Assembly: GCA_024695145.1 (NCBI GenBank)
Contig: JAILIS010000032.1
Coordinates: 1 to 64,000, forward strand
Direction of reading: 5' to 3'
Source of the DNA: Lachnospiraceae bacterium
GTDB lineage: Bacteria; Bacillota; Clostridia; Lachnospirales; Lachnospiraceae
Length of the DNA: 64,000 nucleotides
Positions 16,887 through 26,363 of the stretch are shown piece by piece. Position numbers and translations under genes: made by a program. The notes beneath the pieces were generated by a model. That model was not told the DNA's origin and ran no database searches. It worked only from the letters and a program-made list of their open reading frames with translations. Numbering within the stretch: position 1 is the first letter of the stretch; every line of letters begins with the position of its first letter.

Positions 16887-17294
16887 TCGGTGTACCCACA
16901 CCGGCCCCTTCGGATGAGGGAACTGTGACAGCCACTCATCATCATTATCAAGCAATACATAATCCTCCGGAGAGACACTCATCTCTTCGGGGGATTCTTT
17001 TTTGACACGAAGGAAGCTTCTGCGGCCGTAACTGTCGCGCGTCTCGACCATGTCGTATATGAAACCGTCATCGTTTTTTAATGCCTCCCTCGGATCTTCG
17101 CACAGCACTTTACGGGTATTCACGAAGTGATCCCACATGACTTTTCTGATGTGATCGAGCGGTGCGGGAAAAGTCAGCATCTCGCGGATCTGTCCGGGAG
17201 AGTGGCCCTTGTCGGCAAGGTTTCTGATCGCGTCGCCGCACGCGGCATCCATTGTGAAATTTCGAAGGGCTTTGGCGAAAGTGTCTTCGGACAT
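16836..17294 (-). CDS. Conserved hypothetical protein, possible helix-turn-helix
   Basis: A 152-residue acidic protein of no recognised family. The segment [19 protein letters not shown] followed by LDHIRKV looks like a recognition-type helix-turn-helix; the C-terminal half is rich in charged residues and ends [16 protein letters not shown]. The start is supported by AGGAAG 8 nt upstream on the minus strand. The 3' end runs about 50 nt antisense into the PPi-PFK gene. Two copies of a 13-bp palindrome lie just upstream, between this gene and glycogen phosphorylase, so it may be autoregulated or be the regulator (inference). Confidence 0.7.
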   Translation of the reverse strand: MSEDTFAKALRNFTMDAACGDAIRNLADKGHSPGQIREMLTFPAPLDHIRKVMWDHFVNTRKVLCEDPREALKNDDGFIYDMVETRDSYGRRSFLRVKKESPEEMSVSPEDYVLLDNDDEWLSQFPHPKGPVWVHRSALLERQSPGGKVTDL

Positions 17295-17313
17295 AGAGCG
17301 TTCTTCCTGCCAG

Positions 17314-17348
17314 ATAACACTGTTATTTAATAAGAATAACAGTGTTAT
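17314..17348. promoter_or_regulatory. Two-copy palindromic operator between divergent genes
   Basis: ATAACACTGTTAT (17314-17326) and ATAACAGTGTTAT (17336-17348) are each perfect palindromes around a central base and differ only in that base; centres are 22 bp apart, about two helix turns. Together they also form a 14-bp inverted repeat (17314-17327 with 17335-17348) that could fold as a hairpin. Confidence 0.6.
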
Positions 17349-17397
17349 TTTATAAAAAGGGCTTGCGTTTATCAGGTTACGAAACTACTATATGTAG

Positions 17398-17445
17398 TAT
17401 AATGTCATTTGTCAATCCGGCTTGGCAGCGGATGTATATATCCGC
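17398..17445 (+). promoter_or_regulatory. Putative glgP -10 box and leader hairpin
   Basis: TATAAT at 17398-17403 is a good -10 box without a clear -35. Downstream in the leader GCGGAT (17428-17433) pairs with ATCCGC (17440-17445). Upstream ACTAC/GTAGT (17384-17388, 17394-17398) is a further small inverted repeat. Confidence 0.35.
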
Positions 17446-17480
17446 GCGCAGGCTGAAATAATATGACAGGGAGGATAAGT

Positions 17481-19784
17481 ATGGGTATCGAAAGGATCAG
17501 AGAACAGGTATATTGTCATGAGGTGGAAAAAGAGCTTGCGACCGCAGCGAAAGAGCTGTACGGCAAGAGTCTTCATGAGCTCGATGACGCACAGGTTTAT
17601 GACTGCGTCCTGCAGATGACAAAGGATTTCATACATGCCGCAAAGCATATCAGGGGAGACAAGAAGATCTATTACATCTCGGCCGAATTTCTTATCGGAA
17701 AGCTTCTGACCAACAACCTGATCAATCTCGGAATATATGATAAAGTCAGGGAAGTTCTTGCCAAGTACGGCAAGGACATTACCGCAATAGAAGATGTGGA
17801 GAATGAGCCTTCGCTCGGAAACGGCGGGCTCGGACGTCTTGCCGCATGCTTTCTCGACTCGATAGCAACGCTCGGCCTGTGCGGAGACGGTATCGGGCTC
17901 AACTATCATTTCGGACTGTTCAAACAGGTATTTGAGAACAGGCTCCAGACTGCGGTTCCCGACAGGTGGATCACCGACAGTTCGTGGCTCAACAAGACCG
18001 ACATAGGTTTTGACGTCTGCTTCGGAGATAAGAAGGTACGCTCGGTACTGTATGATATTGATGTCATCGGTTATGAGAACGGTGTCAACAAGCTTCACCT
18101 GTTCGATCTTGAGACGGTCGACGATTCCATTATCAAAAAAGGCATATCCTTTGACAAGGAAGATATAGAAAAGAACCTGACGCTCTTCCTGTATCCCGAT
18201 GACTCGGACGAGGCAGGCAATCTCCTCCGCATACACCAGCAGTATTTCATGGTATCAAACGCTGCACAGCTGATCCTGCGGGAGCTTCATGAACAGCAGA
18301 TCGATCTTCATGAGATGTACAAGCACGCCGTGATCCAGATCAACGACACGCATCCGACCATGGTCATTCCCGAGCTCATCAGGATACTTACCGAAGAGAA
18401 AGCCATGGATATGGATGAGGCTATAGACATCGTATCGAAGTCCTGCGCATATACCAACCACACGATCCTTGCGGAAGCACTTGAGAAATGGCCTCTCAAA
18501 TATCTCGAGAAGGTCGTTCCCCAGCTCGTGCCCATCATCAAAGAGCTCGACAAGAGAGTACGCAGCAAATACAAGGACAAGGATCTTCGCATAATCGATG
18601 CCGACAAGCGTGTACATATGGCACACATCGACATCCACTACGGCTTCTCGGTAAACGGAGTAGCTGCGCTCCACACACAGATACTCAAGGAGACCGAACT
18701 CAACAAGTTCTATAAGATATATCCCGAGAAGTTCAACAATAAGACAAACGGCATCACGTTCAGAAGATGGCTCATCGCCTGCAACCGCGAGCTTTCCGAC
18801 ACGATCACCGGCCTTATCGGCGACGGCTGGAAGAAGGATGCAAACAAGCTGACCGATCTGATGGATCATATCAATGACAGGGAAGCTATAGAGCGCATCA
18901 TGGCTGTCAAGGAGCAGAAAAAATCACAGCTTTGCGATCATATCAAAGCAAAAGAAGGCATCGAGTTTGACCGCAATTCGATATTCGACATCCAGATAAA
19001 GCGCATGCACGAATATAAGCGCCAGCAGATGAACGCGCTCTATATCATCCACAAGTATCTCGAGATCAAAGGGGGCAAAAAGCCCGCCCGCCCCATGACT
19101 TTTATTTTCGGAGCAAAGGCCGCGCCCGCCTATGTCATTGCACAGGACGTTATCCATCTGATCCTTTGCCTGCAGGAGATAGTAAACAACGATCCGGACG
19201 TTTCACCTTACATGAAGGTCGTGATGGTCGAGAACTATAACGTATCATATGCTGAAAAGCTCATCCCGGCATGTGATATCTCCGAGCAGATATCTCTCGC
19301 ATCAAAAGAGGCTTCGGGCACCGGTAACATGAAGTTCATGCTCAACGGCGCTGTGACACTCGGTACGATGGACGGAGCGAACGTTGAGATACACGAACTT
19401 GTCGGGGATGACAACATCTATGTCTTCGGAAAGGATTCCGACACTGTCATCGATCTGTACGCAAAAAGCGCATACGTTTCGAAAGATTATTACAAGAAGA
19501 GCAAGGTGATCAAAGCGGCGGTTGATTTTATCACGGACAAGAAGGTTCTGGCAGTTGGTCGCAGGGAGAACCTCAAGCGCCTTCGTGACGAGCTTCTGAA
19601 CAAGGACTGGTTCATGACGCTTCTTGACCTTGAAGAATACATCGCAGTCAAGGACAGGGCTTTTGCGGACTACGAAGACCGTGCAGCCTGGGGACGAAAG
19701 ATGCTCACAAATATCGCCAAAGCCGGATTCTTTTCTTCCGACCGCACAATTGCCCAGTATAACGAAGATATCTGGAAACTGTAA
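17481..19784 (+). CDS. glgP: Glycogen/starch phosphorylase
   Basis: A 767-residue GT35 phosphorylase, cytosolic, releasing glucose 1-phosphate from alpha-1,4-glucans. Motifs: [46 protein letters not shown] and the pyridoxal-phosphate Lys region [18 protein letters not shown] 17481 is 6 nt after GGGAGG and is preferred to ATG 17463 upstream. The N-terminal regulatory part is short, as in bacterial maltodextrin or glycogen phosphorylases. An FGGY kinase starts 14 nt after its stop. With the neighbouring PPi-PFK it fits an energy-sparing glycolysis from stored or imported glucans. Confidence 0.95.
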   Translation: MGIERIREQVYCHEVEKELATAAKELYGKSLHELDDAQVYDCVLQMTKDFIHAAKHIRGDKKIYYISAEFLIGKLLTNNLINLGIYDKVREVLAKYGKDITAIEDVENEPSLGNGGLGRLAACFLDSIATLGLCGDGIGLNYHFGLFKQVFENRLQTAVPDRWITDSSWLNKTDIGFDVCFGDKKVRSVLYDIDVIGYENGVNKLHLFDLETVDDSIIKKGISFDKEDIEKNLTLFLYPDDSDEAGNLLRIHQQYFMVSNAAQLILRELHEQQIDLHEMYKHAVIQINDTHPTMVIPELIRILTEEKAMDMDEAIDIVSKSCAYTNHTILAEALEKWPLKYLEKVVPQLVPIIKELDKRVRSKYKDKDLRIIDADKRVHMAHIDIHYGFSVNGVAALHTQILKETELNKFYKIYPEKFNNKTNGITFRRWLIACNRELSDTITGLIGDGWKKDANKLTDLMDHINDREAIERIMAVKEQKKSQLCDHIKAKEGIEFDRNSIFDIQIKRMHEYKRQQMNALYIIHKYLEIKGGKKPARPMTFIFGAKAAPAYVIAQDVIHLILCLQEIVNNDPDVSPYMKVVMVENYNVSYAEKLIPACDISEQISLASKEASGTGNMKFMLNGAVTLGTMDGANVEIHELVGDDNIYVFGKDSDTVIDLYAKSAYVSKDYYKKSKVIKAAVDFITDKKVLAVGRRENLKRLRDELLNKDWFMTLLDLEEYIAVKDRAFADYEDRAAWGRKMLTNIAKAGFFSSDRTIAQYNEDIWKL

Positions 19785-19798
19785 CAGGAGGATCCGTA

Positions 19799-21319
19799 AT
19801 GAAGATCGCCGGTCTTGATATCGGGACTACCGGCTGCAAGTGCACGGTTTTTGACGAAGGCGGCAGGGAACTCGGACATGCCTACAGGGACTATCCCGTG
19901 AGAAGGGGCATAGGAGGCCATGAGATAGATGTTAATCTGGTCATGGACGGCGTCTATGCCGTTATAAGCGAGATGGCGGGAGAATATGATGATATTGCCG
20001 GGATCGGTGTCACGAGTTTCGGCGAGACGTTTGTGATGACTGATGAAAACGGGGAAGTGCTGGCCCCCGCCATGCTCTATACCGATCCCAGAGGAGCCTC
20101 TCAGTGTGCCCGTATCACCGACATGCTCGGCAGGGAACATATCGCCGGAATCACCGGCGTTTGCCCTCACGAGATGTACGGTATTCCGAAGATGATGTGG
20201 CGCAAAGAACACGATCCGGAAGTTTACGGCAAAACAAAGCATATCCTTCAGATGGAGGATTTTGTCGTCTTCTCGCTGACGGGAAATGCCGTTATAGACT
20301 ATTCACTGGCGACCCGCAGTATGGCCTTTGATATAACAACGCTATCATGGAGCACCGAGATATTTGATGCCGCGGGAATCGATGTCGGACTGATGTCCCG
20401 GTCGGTCCCTACCGGCAGTGATGCCGGCACCGTAAAGAAGAGCGTGGCTGACAAAACCGGCCTTTCCGAAAAATGCCGGGTCATTGCCATGTGTCAGGAC
20501 CAGGTGGCGGCGGCGATCGGATCCGGTGCATTTACGTCGGATATTGCCGTGGACGGTGCGGGAACGGTTCAATGCCTTACTCCGGTGTTTGACGAAAAGC
20601 CCGATGTGAGTCTGATGATGCCCGGGAAATACAGCATAGTTCCTTATATTATCCCGGGAACATATGTAACTTATGCTTTTACATATACAGGAGGCGCACT
20701 CATCGACTGGGCCTCGCATTCACTTGCAAAGCACGAGTCGGCCCTGGCAAAAGAGCAGGGGATATCCGTCAACTCCTGTCTTGAACAGCAGTATGCGGAT
20801 AAGAGAAAGCAAGATAACATGGATCCGGAAGGTCCTTCCGGGATGCTCGTGCTCCCGCATTTTGCCGGAGCGGCCACTCCGTATATGGATACCGAGTCAA
20901 AGGGCGTGATCGTCGGCCTTACTACGGAAACTTCGGTTGCGGAAATATACCGCGGCTGCATGGAAGGCGTTACTTATGAGATGTATCTGAATTATAGAAA
21001 TGTGGCGGCCGCAGGAGCAAAGATCAGAAAGCTGCACGCTACCGGCGGCGGAGCCCGTTCGCAGACATGGATGCAGATGAAGGCCGATGTGCTCGGACTG
21101 CCGATCGTAGCGCTCAATACCGTGGATGCGGGAACGGTGGGATGCGCAGTGATGACAGGGATAGCCCTCGGAGTATATAAAGATCTGGATGATGCGGCAT
21201 CTCATCTGATAGAGACAAGGAAAACATACGAACCGAGAGAGGCATACCATGAAAAATACATGGAAGTATTTGAAAGGTATGAGAAACTGTACGATGCCGT
21301 GCGACCGATAATTTTCTAA
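19799..21319 (+). CDS. FGGY-family carbohydrate kinase
   Basis: A 506-residue sugar kinase. The N-terminal ATPase fold begins AGLDIGTTGCKCTVFDEGG; later GIGVTSFGETFVMTDENG, MLYTDPRGASQC and AGTVQC mark the actin-like FGGY core, and HATGGGARSQTWMQMKADVLG is the C-terminal FGGY nucleotide site. Family members phosphorylate glycerol, xylulose, gluconate, fuculose and related polyols; the substrate cannot be told. GGAGG precedes the ATG, 14 nt after glgP, so co-transcription is likely. Confidence 0.9.
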   Translation: MKIAGLDIGTTGCKCTVFDEGGRELGHAYRDYPVRRGIGGHEIDVNLVMDGVYAVISEMAGEYDDIAGIGVTSFGETFVMTDENGEVLAPAMLYTDPRGASQCARITDMLGREHIAGITGVCPHEMYGIPKMMWRKEHDPEVYGKTKHILQMEDFVVFSLTGNAVIDYSLATRSMAFDITTLSWSTEIFDAAGIDVGLMSRSVPTGSDAGTVKKSVADKTGLSEKCRVIAMCQDQVAAAIGSGAFTSDIAVDGAGTVQCLTPVFDEKPDVSLMMPGKYSIVPYIIPGTYVTYAFTYTGGALIDWASHSLAKHESALAKEQGISVNSCLEQQYADKRKQDNMDPEGPSGMLVLPHFAGAATPYMDTESKGVIVGLTTETSVAEIYRGCMEGVTYEMYLNYRNVAAAGAKIRKLHATGGGARSQTWMQMKADVLGLPIVALNTVDAGTVGCAVMTGIALGVYKDLDDAASHLIETRKTYEPREAYHEKYMEVFERYEKLYDAVRPIIF

Positions 21320-21330
21320 ATCACTTCCGG

Positions 21331-21354
21331 ATGGGCCGGGCGGCCCATTTTCTG
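21331..21354 (+). terminator. Rho-independent terminator after the FGGY kinase
   Basis: ATGGGCCG (21331-21338) pairs with CGGCCCAT (21341-21348), followed by TTTTCT. The following 200 nt to the surface gene are AT-rich leader with no gene. Confidence 0.65.
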
Positions 21355-21555
21355 TCACATAATCACAGTTTGTAAAAAAATAACAAAAAATTTTGTCATT
21401 TCTTTCGTTATTTGTGACCCCTTTTTCGGGTTTTTTTATGTCTTTATAGTTTAGAGAGCAGAAGAGTCTGCCGATATAAAAAGTGTGTGTGAGAGACAAT
21501 AGATAGAGACAATAGATGATCACCAACAAGCGAAAATAACTTGGAGGATGGAAAA

Positions 21556-24126
21556 ATGAAAAGAAGCGTAAAGAATGACAGAGTTTTAAGAGCAATAACG
21601 ATCGGACTTGCGACAATGATCGCAGCCACGAGCGCACCTATAACGGTTCTGGCGGAAGACGGAATGCCTGATTTTTCTTCATCTGACAGTGCACCTGCTG
21701 ATCCGACTCCCGCGGAGTCAGCACCTTCAGCACCTATAGAGTCAGCACCTGCGGAGTAAGCTCCTTCAGAGTCGGCGCCTTCAGAATATTACTCAGCAGA
21801 ATCTTCAGCTGATATGAATATGTTTGCAGCACCTGCAGAAGCAGTTTCTGTTGATCCCGCTCCGGTTTTGGTTGCGGATGCAGCAGGAGTTGTAACAAAT
21901 TTGGGAGAAGCGGAAACATCGGCCAACCTCCTTGTTGGCACCGAAGATACAGCGGGACTTCTTGATGCGGCGATAGCTGCTCAGACTGCGGCTGGTGATC
22001 CTACAAAAATCCTTGACAATCTTAACGCTGCACAGGCTGCAGTTAAAGATGTTAATGCAGATCTTGTATATCTTAACAATGATCTTGCCGACGCAGTACA
22101 GGCTCCGGCAACAGCAGTGAATCCGGCACCAGCTGCAAACAAAACTGAGAATACTGTCAATCCTTTTGACTTCATAACGAATGATGACTAGGTCAAAGTT
22201 CTTCAGGCAGATTCAGGTGATGCTGATGATGATGGCGTGAAAGGTGAGTATCTTCCTGACGTTGACGGCAATCCGGTACTTAACGAAGACGGCACTCCGG
22301 TCGTTGTTGACACCGAGACACCCCAACTTCGCGATTTCTATAACGAGTACAAAGAAGCTGTCGGTGTTCTTGGAAATAACGCGCTTACCGATGCCGAGAA
22401 GTACAAGCAGGCCAGTGAATTTGCAAAGAAGGCTGATGAAGAGCTTACAAGTGCAGAAAACGTAGTCAAGCATCTTAAGGAAGCCATAAAGGATACAAAG
22501 GCTGCTGAGGAAGCTGCCAAGGCTGCACAGGCTAAGGTTGATCAGATCAAGACCATGAGTGAGCAGTACACCATGTTCATGACTCATTACTTCAGGGATG
22601 GCAAGATTCTTGGCACATAAGGTGTTGCATATAATGGTAACGACCTTGATCTTGAAGAATGCATAAATAGAGCTCTTGCCAAGGACGAATTCGACAGCAG
22701 TAAAAAGACTGACAAGCATAATGGTGATCCGAGTGATGTTAGTCCCAATACGTTGAAACTCGGGAGAGGTCTTCTTGAGGAGATCGTTACATACAAGCTC
22801 TTACAGGATGGAGCTACCAATATTGAATTCACGGTAAAGGACTACGATCCAAATAGTACAACAAATGCTGCAAAGGGTGTGATAAATCCCAAGAATCCGC
22901 AGAAGGTTGATGTTGGTAAAGAACATACTCTTGAATGGGGGAAAGTTAGTGGTGATAACGGAAGAAACAATCATTTGACCGTTACTTATACAGATGCTGA
23001 AGGCAATAAGCAGACGCAGTATTTCAACTATATCTATAAGGATAAGAAATATAACGACGGAGATGGCGAGACAAGCAATATCTATGCCAATCAGGAAGAT
23101 TTTATTAACGATCTGAAGAAAGGTATCATCTACGTTTCCGAAGTAAAACAGGTACCGGTTCTTGACGCGAATGGACATGTCAAGAAAGACAAAAATGGAA
23201 ACGATGTACTTGAATGGAAATACCAGGATAAGTACGAAACCGCTGAAAGCCATAAAGCATTTGGCTTCCTCGACAACTACCAGACGCTTTCTGATCTGGC
23301 TGCAAAGCAGGCTGAAGCGGAAAAGGCTGTTAAGGCTGCAACAACAGAAGTAGAAAATCTCAAAAAGCAGATCACTGAGCTTTGCGGAGATATTACCGGC
23401 GAAGAAAACCCTGATCTTGATAAGCTTGAAGCTGATCTTGAGGAAAAAGAGACAATTCTTGCCGAAAATCGCGCAGAACTTAAGGTGCTCAATGATCTTA
23501 TAAGCAAATACAACAAGAACACTCCGGCACCGGCACCTGCACCCGTACCCGGCAATGAAGATCCTGTCAATCCGAATCCGGGCAATGTAGATCCGTTCAA
23601 TCCGAATCCCGGCACTGCGGATGAAGATGACGGCGACGATGGTGAGGTTATATATGACGATGGCGATATCACAGTCACTATTCCGGGTGGATTTGTTCCT
23701 ACTCCTGTAGCAGCACCCGAACCGATTGTTCTTCCGGACTTCTTAGGATTTACGGATGGTGGCACAGCACCTGCAACGGGAGTTCTCGGAGTAAGAGTTG
23801 ACGCTCCTGAAACAGCTACAGGCAACGGAGCTTATGAAGACGGCGGTCAGGAAGAAGACGGCGAAGGCGGAGAGATCAAAGCAGCCGATAATACAGCCCT
23901 TCAGAACAGGAACAATGCAGTAAATCGTAACAATAAAGACGCTGCAAAGAAGATCGTAAGACTTGAAGATGGTGAAGTTCCTCTTGCAGAGATGCCCAAT
24001 ACCGAAGATGGTGTTGAGATGAGCTGGTGGTGGCTCCTTGTAATCTTCCTTCTCGGAGCAACAGGCAAGAAGCTGTACGACAAGTACCAGGAGAACAAGA
24101 GGGAAAAAGAAAATGAACAGATCTGA
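21556..24126 (+). pseudogene. Large cell-wall surface protein gene with three in-frame stop codons
   Basis: One 857-codon frame runs from ATG 21556 (GGAGG 8 nt upstream) to TGA 24124-24126 but is broken by TAA 21757-21759, TAG 22189-22191 and TAA 22618-22620, with no frameshift. The coding content is continuous: signal peptide (ITIGLATMIAATSAPITVLA), Glu-Ser-Ala-Pro repeats, Ala-rich coiled coils, a middle domain, a second coiled coil, a Pro/Asn/Asp-rich wall-spanning stretch, then a sorting-signal-like end: EMPNTEDG, a hydrophobic helix and a basic tail. The first stop replaces TCA of the ESAP repeat (one base change). MPNTE is a poor LPxTG. It is most simply a decaying gene; readthrough is the alternative. 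Confidence 0.8.
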
Positions 24127-24148
24127 TAAGATCAAATGATAAGATTAA

Positions 24149-24178
24149 GCGGTCCGGAATGATCCGGGCCGCTTTTTT
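24149..24178 (+). terminator. Rho-independent terminator after the surface-protein gene
   Basis: GCGGTCCGGA (24149-24158) pairs with TCCGGGCCGC (24163-24172, one wobble) across an ATGA loop and is followed by six T. The strong, intact terminator suggests the locus was, or is, a functioning transcription unit. Confidence 0.75.
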
Positions 24179-24203
24179 GTATGACGGGCATGCTGTCACG
24201 GAG

Positions 24204-25820
24204 CTATGGAATTGTGCCGGTGAAGACATATGGCAGCATCGATATCGTATCACTTGCTATCATTGAGATGCTGCCGTATTTCTTTTCGGCAAGCTCTCCC
24301 GCAGCACCGTTTATAAAGGCTGTTGCTGCCACACTTCTTATCATGAGTATTTTGTTATTCTTTTCTTCGGCAACTGATTTTGCACCGCAGACGGCGCTCA
24401 TCACTCCCGACAGTACATCACCGCTTCCTGCGGTGGCCATACCGGGACATCCCCGGTCGGTAAGAAGAACATCGGTGCCGTCCGTGACTATCGTGGAAGG
24501 ACCTTTTAGTAGAACGACGCAGTTCGTATCTTTTGCATAATCCTTTGCGTGACCGATCGGATCGTTGTTTATCTCGGATATTTCGAGCTTTGTAAGGCGG
24601 GAGAACTCCTTGAGATGTGGCGTTAGGATTGTATTGCAGGTGCTGTTTCTTACCATGCTGCGATCAAGCTTTGCAAGTATGCTCAATCCATCGGCATCGA
24701 TTATAAGAGTTCCGGAGTATTTCGTAAGAAGATGGATGAGGATTTTTTGCGCTCCTTCTCCGGTACCTATTCCCATTCCAAAGGCAACAGTCCTGACATT
24801 TGATATCAGTTCGTCAATCTGTTCCTTTACATATGCCACCTCAAGATCTTCGCATTCATCCGCTCCATATGTTTCAGTCCTTTTATCTGTAAGAGGGGAA
24901 TATGAACCAGTCGGGTATGACTTTATCATATAAGAGAGCGGAAACATTGTACTCTCGAGTATGTGGGGTGCCACGTCCCGGACGAGCGCTGAGGGGAGGG
25001 CTACTTTAACAACCCCGGCACCACTTCGCATCGCAGCGTTTGCGAGATATGCAAGCCTTATGGCACCGGAATATCTGGTACATCCGCCGATAAGAGCTGT
25101 ATAACCGTAGGTTCCCTTGTTGGAATGATTCGCTCTTGTGCCGAGGATCTCGCGCACATCAGGCTCTTCGATAAGCTTATACGGAGGATCGACAGGTGAT
25201 ATTCCTATATCAACGTTGATCTTCGAAGCTATCACATCTTTAGCCGTATTGAGAAAATGCCCCGGCTTAAATCCGCCGACCGAAACGGTCAAATCCGAGC
25301 GGACACACGTATCTGCGAGTCCCGTATCCCCGTTCAGGCCGCTGTTTATGTCTACGCTTACAACGAAGGCTTCTGAGCTGTTGATGCATTCGATAACGTG
25401 TGAAAGATGCGACCTGACTTCTCCCTTAAAGCCCGTGCCGAGAAGACAGTCAACGATGGTGCCGTAACCCGACAGGTCAATATCGCTGCCGCCCTCATAC
25501 CACTCAAGGAACTCGATGCCGGAAGCTCGTTCGGCCGAGGATACGCACAGATCGTAATAATACTTTCCGTCTTCCGAGAATTTCCCGCTTGTCCGGATCA
25601 GGGAGCATTTTGTTCCGGATTCATGAAGGAGCAGTGCCAGAGCATAGCCGTCGCCGGCATTATTCCCGCCGCCGAACACTATTGCGACGGGGCTTTTCCA
25701 CTTGACGGCATCAAATACACCCTGCGCCGCCCGCTTCATGAGCACGCGTCCCGGTTTTCCTGCCGCGATCGCAGCAGCATCGCTTTTTCTCATATTTTCC
25801 ACAGACAGTACATCTATCAT
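24204..25820 (-). CDS. nnr: Bifunctional NAD(P)H-hydrate epimerase/dehydratase
   Basis: About 538 residues. The N-terminal half is a YjeF_N epimerase (IVFGGGNNAGDGYALALLL, VDCLLGTGFKGEV, VVSVDINSGLNGDTG); the C-terminal half is an ADP/ATP-dependent dehydratase of ribokinase-like fold (NHSNKGTYGYTALIGG, ILTPHLKEFSRL, GCPGMATAGSGDVLSGVMS). It repairs NADHX and NADPHX formed by hydration of nicotinamide cofactors. The start MIDVLSVENMRKSD at 25820 fits the family; in-frame ATG codons at 25838 and 25871 are upstream, but the latter falls inside the terminator of the preceding small gene. Confidence 0.93.
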   Translation of the reverse strand: MIDVLSVENMRKSDAAAIAAGKPGRVLMKRAAQGVFDAVKWKSPVAIVFGGGNNAGDGYALALLLHESGTKCSLIRTSGKFSEDGKYYYDLCVSSAERASGIEFLEWYEGGSDIDLSGYGTIVDCLLGTGFKGEVRSHLSHVIECINSSEAFVVSVDINSGLNGDTGLADTCVRSDLTVSVGGFKPGHFLNTAKDVIASKINVDIGISPVDPPYKLIEEPDVREILGTRANHSNKGTYGYTALIGGCTRYSGAIRLAYLANAAMRSGAGVVKVALPSALVRDVAPHILESTMFPLSYMIKSYPTGSYSPLTDKRTETYGADECEDLEVAYVKEQIDELISNVRTVAFGMGIGTGEGAQKILIHLLTKYSGTLIIDADGLSILAKLDRSMVRNSTCNTILTPHLKEFSRLTKLEISEINNDPIGHAKDYAKDTNCVVLLKGPSTIVTDGTDVLLTDRGCPGMATAGSGDVLSGVMSAVCGAKSVAEEKNNKILMIRSVAATAFINGAAGELAEKKYGSISMIASDTISMLPYVFTGTIP

Positions 25821-25853
25821 ATTTTCCGTAATCCCCATGTATGGTTTGGGCAC

Positions 25854-25877
25854 AAAAAAGGCGGGGAACATCCCGCC
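25854..25877 (-). terminator. Rho-independent terminator of the 85-residue gene
   Basis: On the minus strand GGCGGG (25877-25872) pairs with CCCGCC (25865-25860) and is followed by six T (25859-25854). It lies between the small gene and nnr. Confidence 0.7.
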
Positions 25878-25902
25878 TTCAACCTTTTACAATTACCAAG
25901 TG

Positions 25903-26160
25903 TTACATTCCAAGTCCGAGCCTTGCTGCATTCTGGGCACTCATCTGCATCTGCATATCAAGTACCGTTGCGAAATCCTTCGTCTCGCCTACAGCTAAAG
26001 GATTGGTATTCTCCTCTTCTGTCAGACCGGAGAAATCGGTCTTCGCTTCGAGAAGATCATCCTCGATGGGCTGGATCTTGTTCATGGAAGCCCTGTTAAC
26101 CGTATTCGTATTGTAGACATACGGCATGGGCATCGCCATGCTTACTGCTCCTACCTGCAT
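25903..26160 (-). CDS. Small Met/Gln-rich protein, possibly YjfB-like
   Basis: An 85-residue protein beginning MQVGAVSMAMPMPY and ending VLDMQMQMSAQNAARLGLG plus M. No firm family. The N-terminal pattern of small and Met residues and the Met/Gln-rich end recall the YjfB putative motility family, but the middle acidic part (IEDDLLEAKTDFSGL) does not, so this is tentative. It has its own good promoter (26220-26248), a ribosome binding site (AGGAA) and terminator, so it is a well-defined single-gene unit. Confidence 0.7.
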   Translation of the reverse strand: MQVGAVSMAMPMPYVYNTNTVNRASMNKIQPIEDDLLEAKTDFSGLTEEENTNPLAVGETKDFATVLDMQMQMSAQNAARLGLGM

Positions 26161-26219
26161 CTTACATTTCCTTTCGTCAGATCAAATGCTTCTGAAATCA
26201 TCCTCTAATATTTGTGACA

Positions 26220-26248
26220 ATTATACCACTATATGACAGTTTATACAA
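26220..26248 (-). promoter_or_regulatory. Promoter of the 85-residue gene
   Basis: On the minus strand TTGTAT (26248-26243), 17 nt, TATAAT (26225-26220), about 60 nt before the start at 26160. Confidence 0.55.
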
Positions 26249-26283
26249 TACATAAATTAAATAACGATATATTTTTTATATGG

Positions 26284-26312
26284 GTGACAAAGACCACAAT
26301 ATATGGTAGTAT
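26284..26312 (+). promoter_or_regulatory. Promoter of the MMPL transporter operon
   Basis: GTGACA (26284-26289), 17 nt, TAGTAT (26307-26312), giving a leader of about 45 nt before 26364. Confidence 0.45.
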
Positions 26313-26363
26313 AGATACCGACGGGGGTTTGTATGACCGCATATATAGTCTTATTCAGGGGAG

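Noticed and set aside
17412..18236. A 274-codon minus-strand frame
   Set aside because: Antisense to glgP, whose conserved motifs cover the region.
21556..24126. Genome-wide stop codon reassignment
   Set aside because: TAA, TAG and TGA all end other intact genes in the window at the expected lengths.
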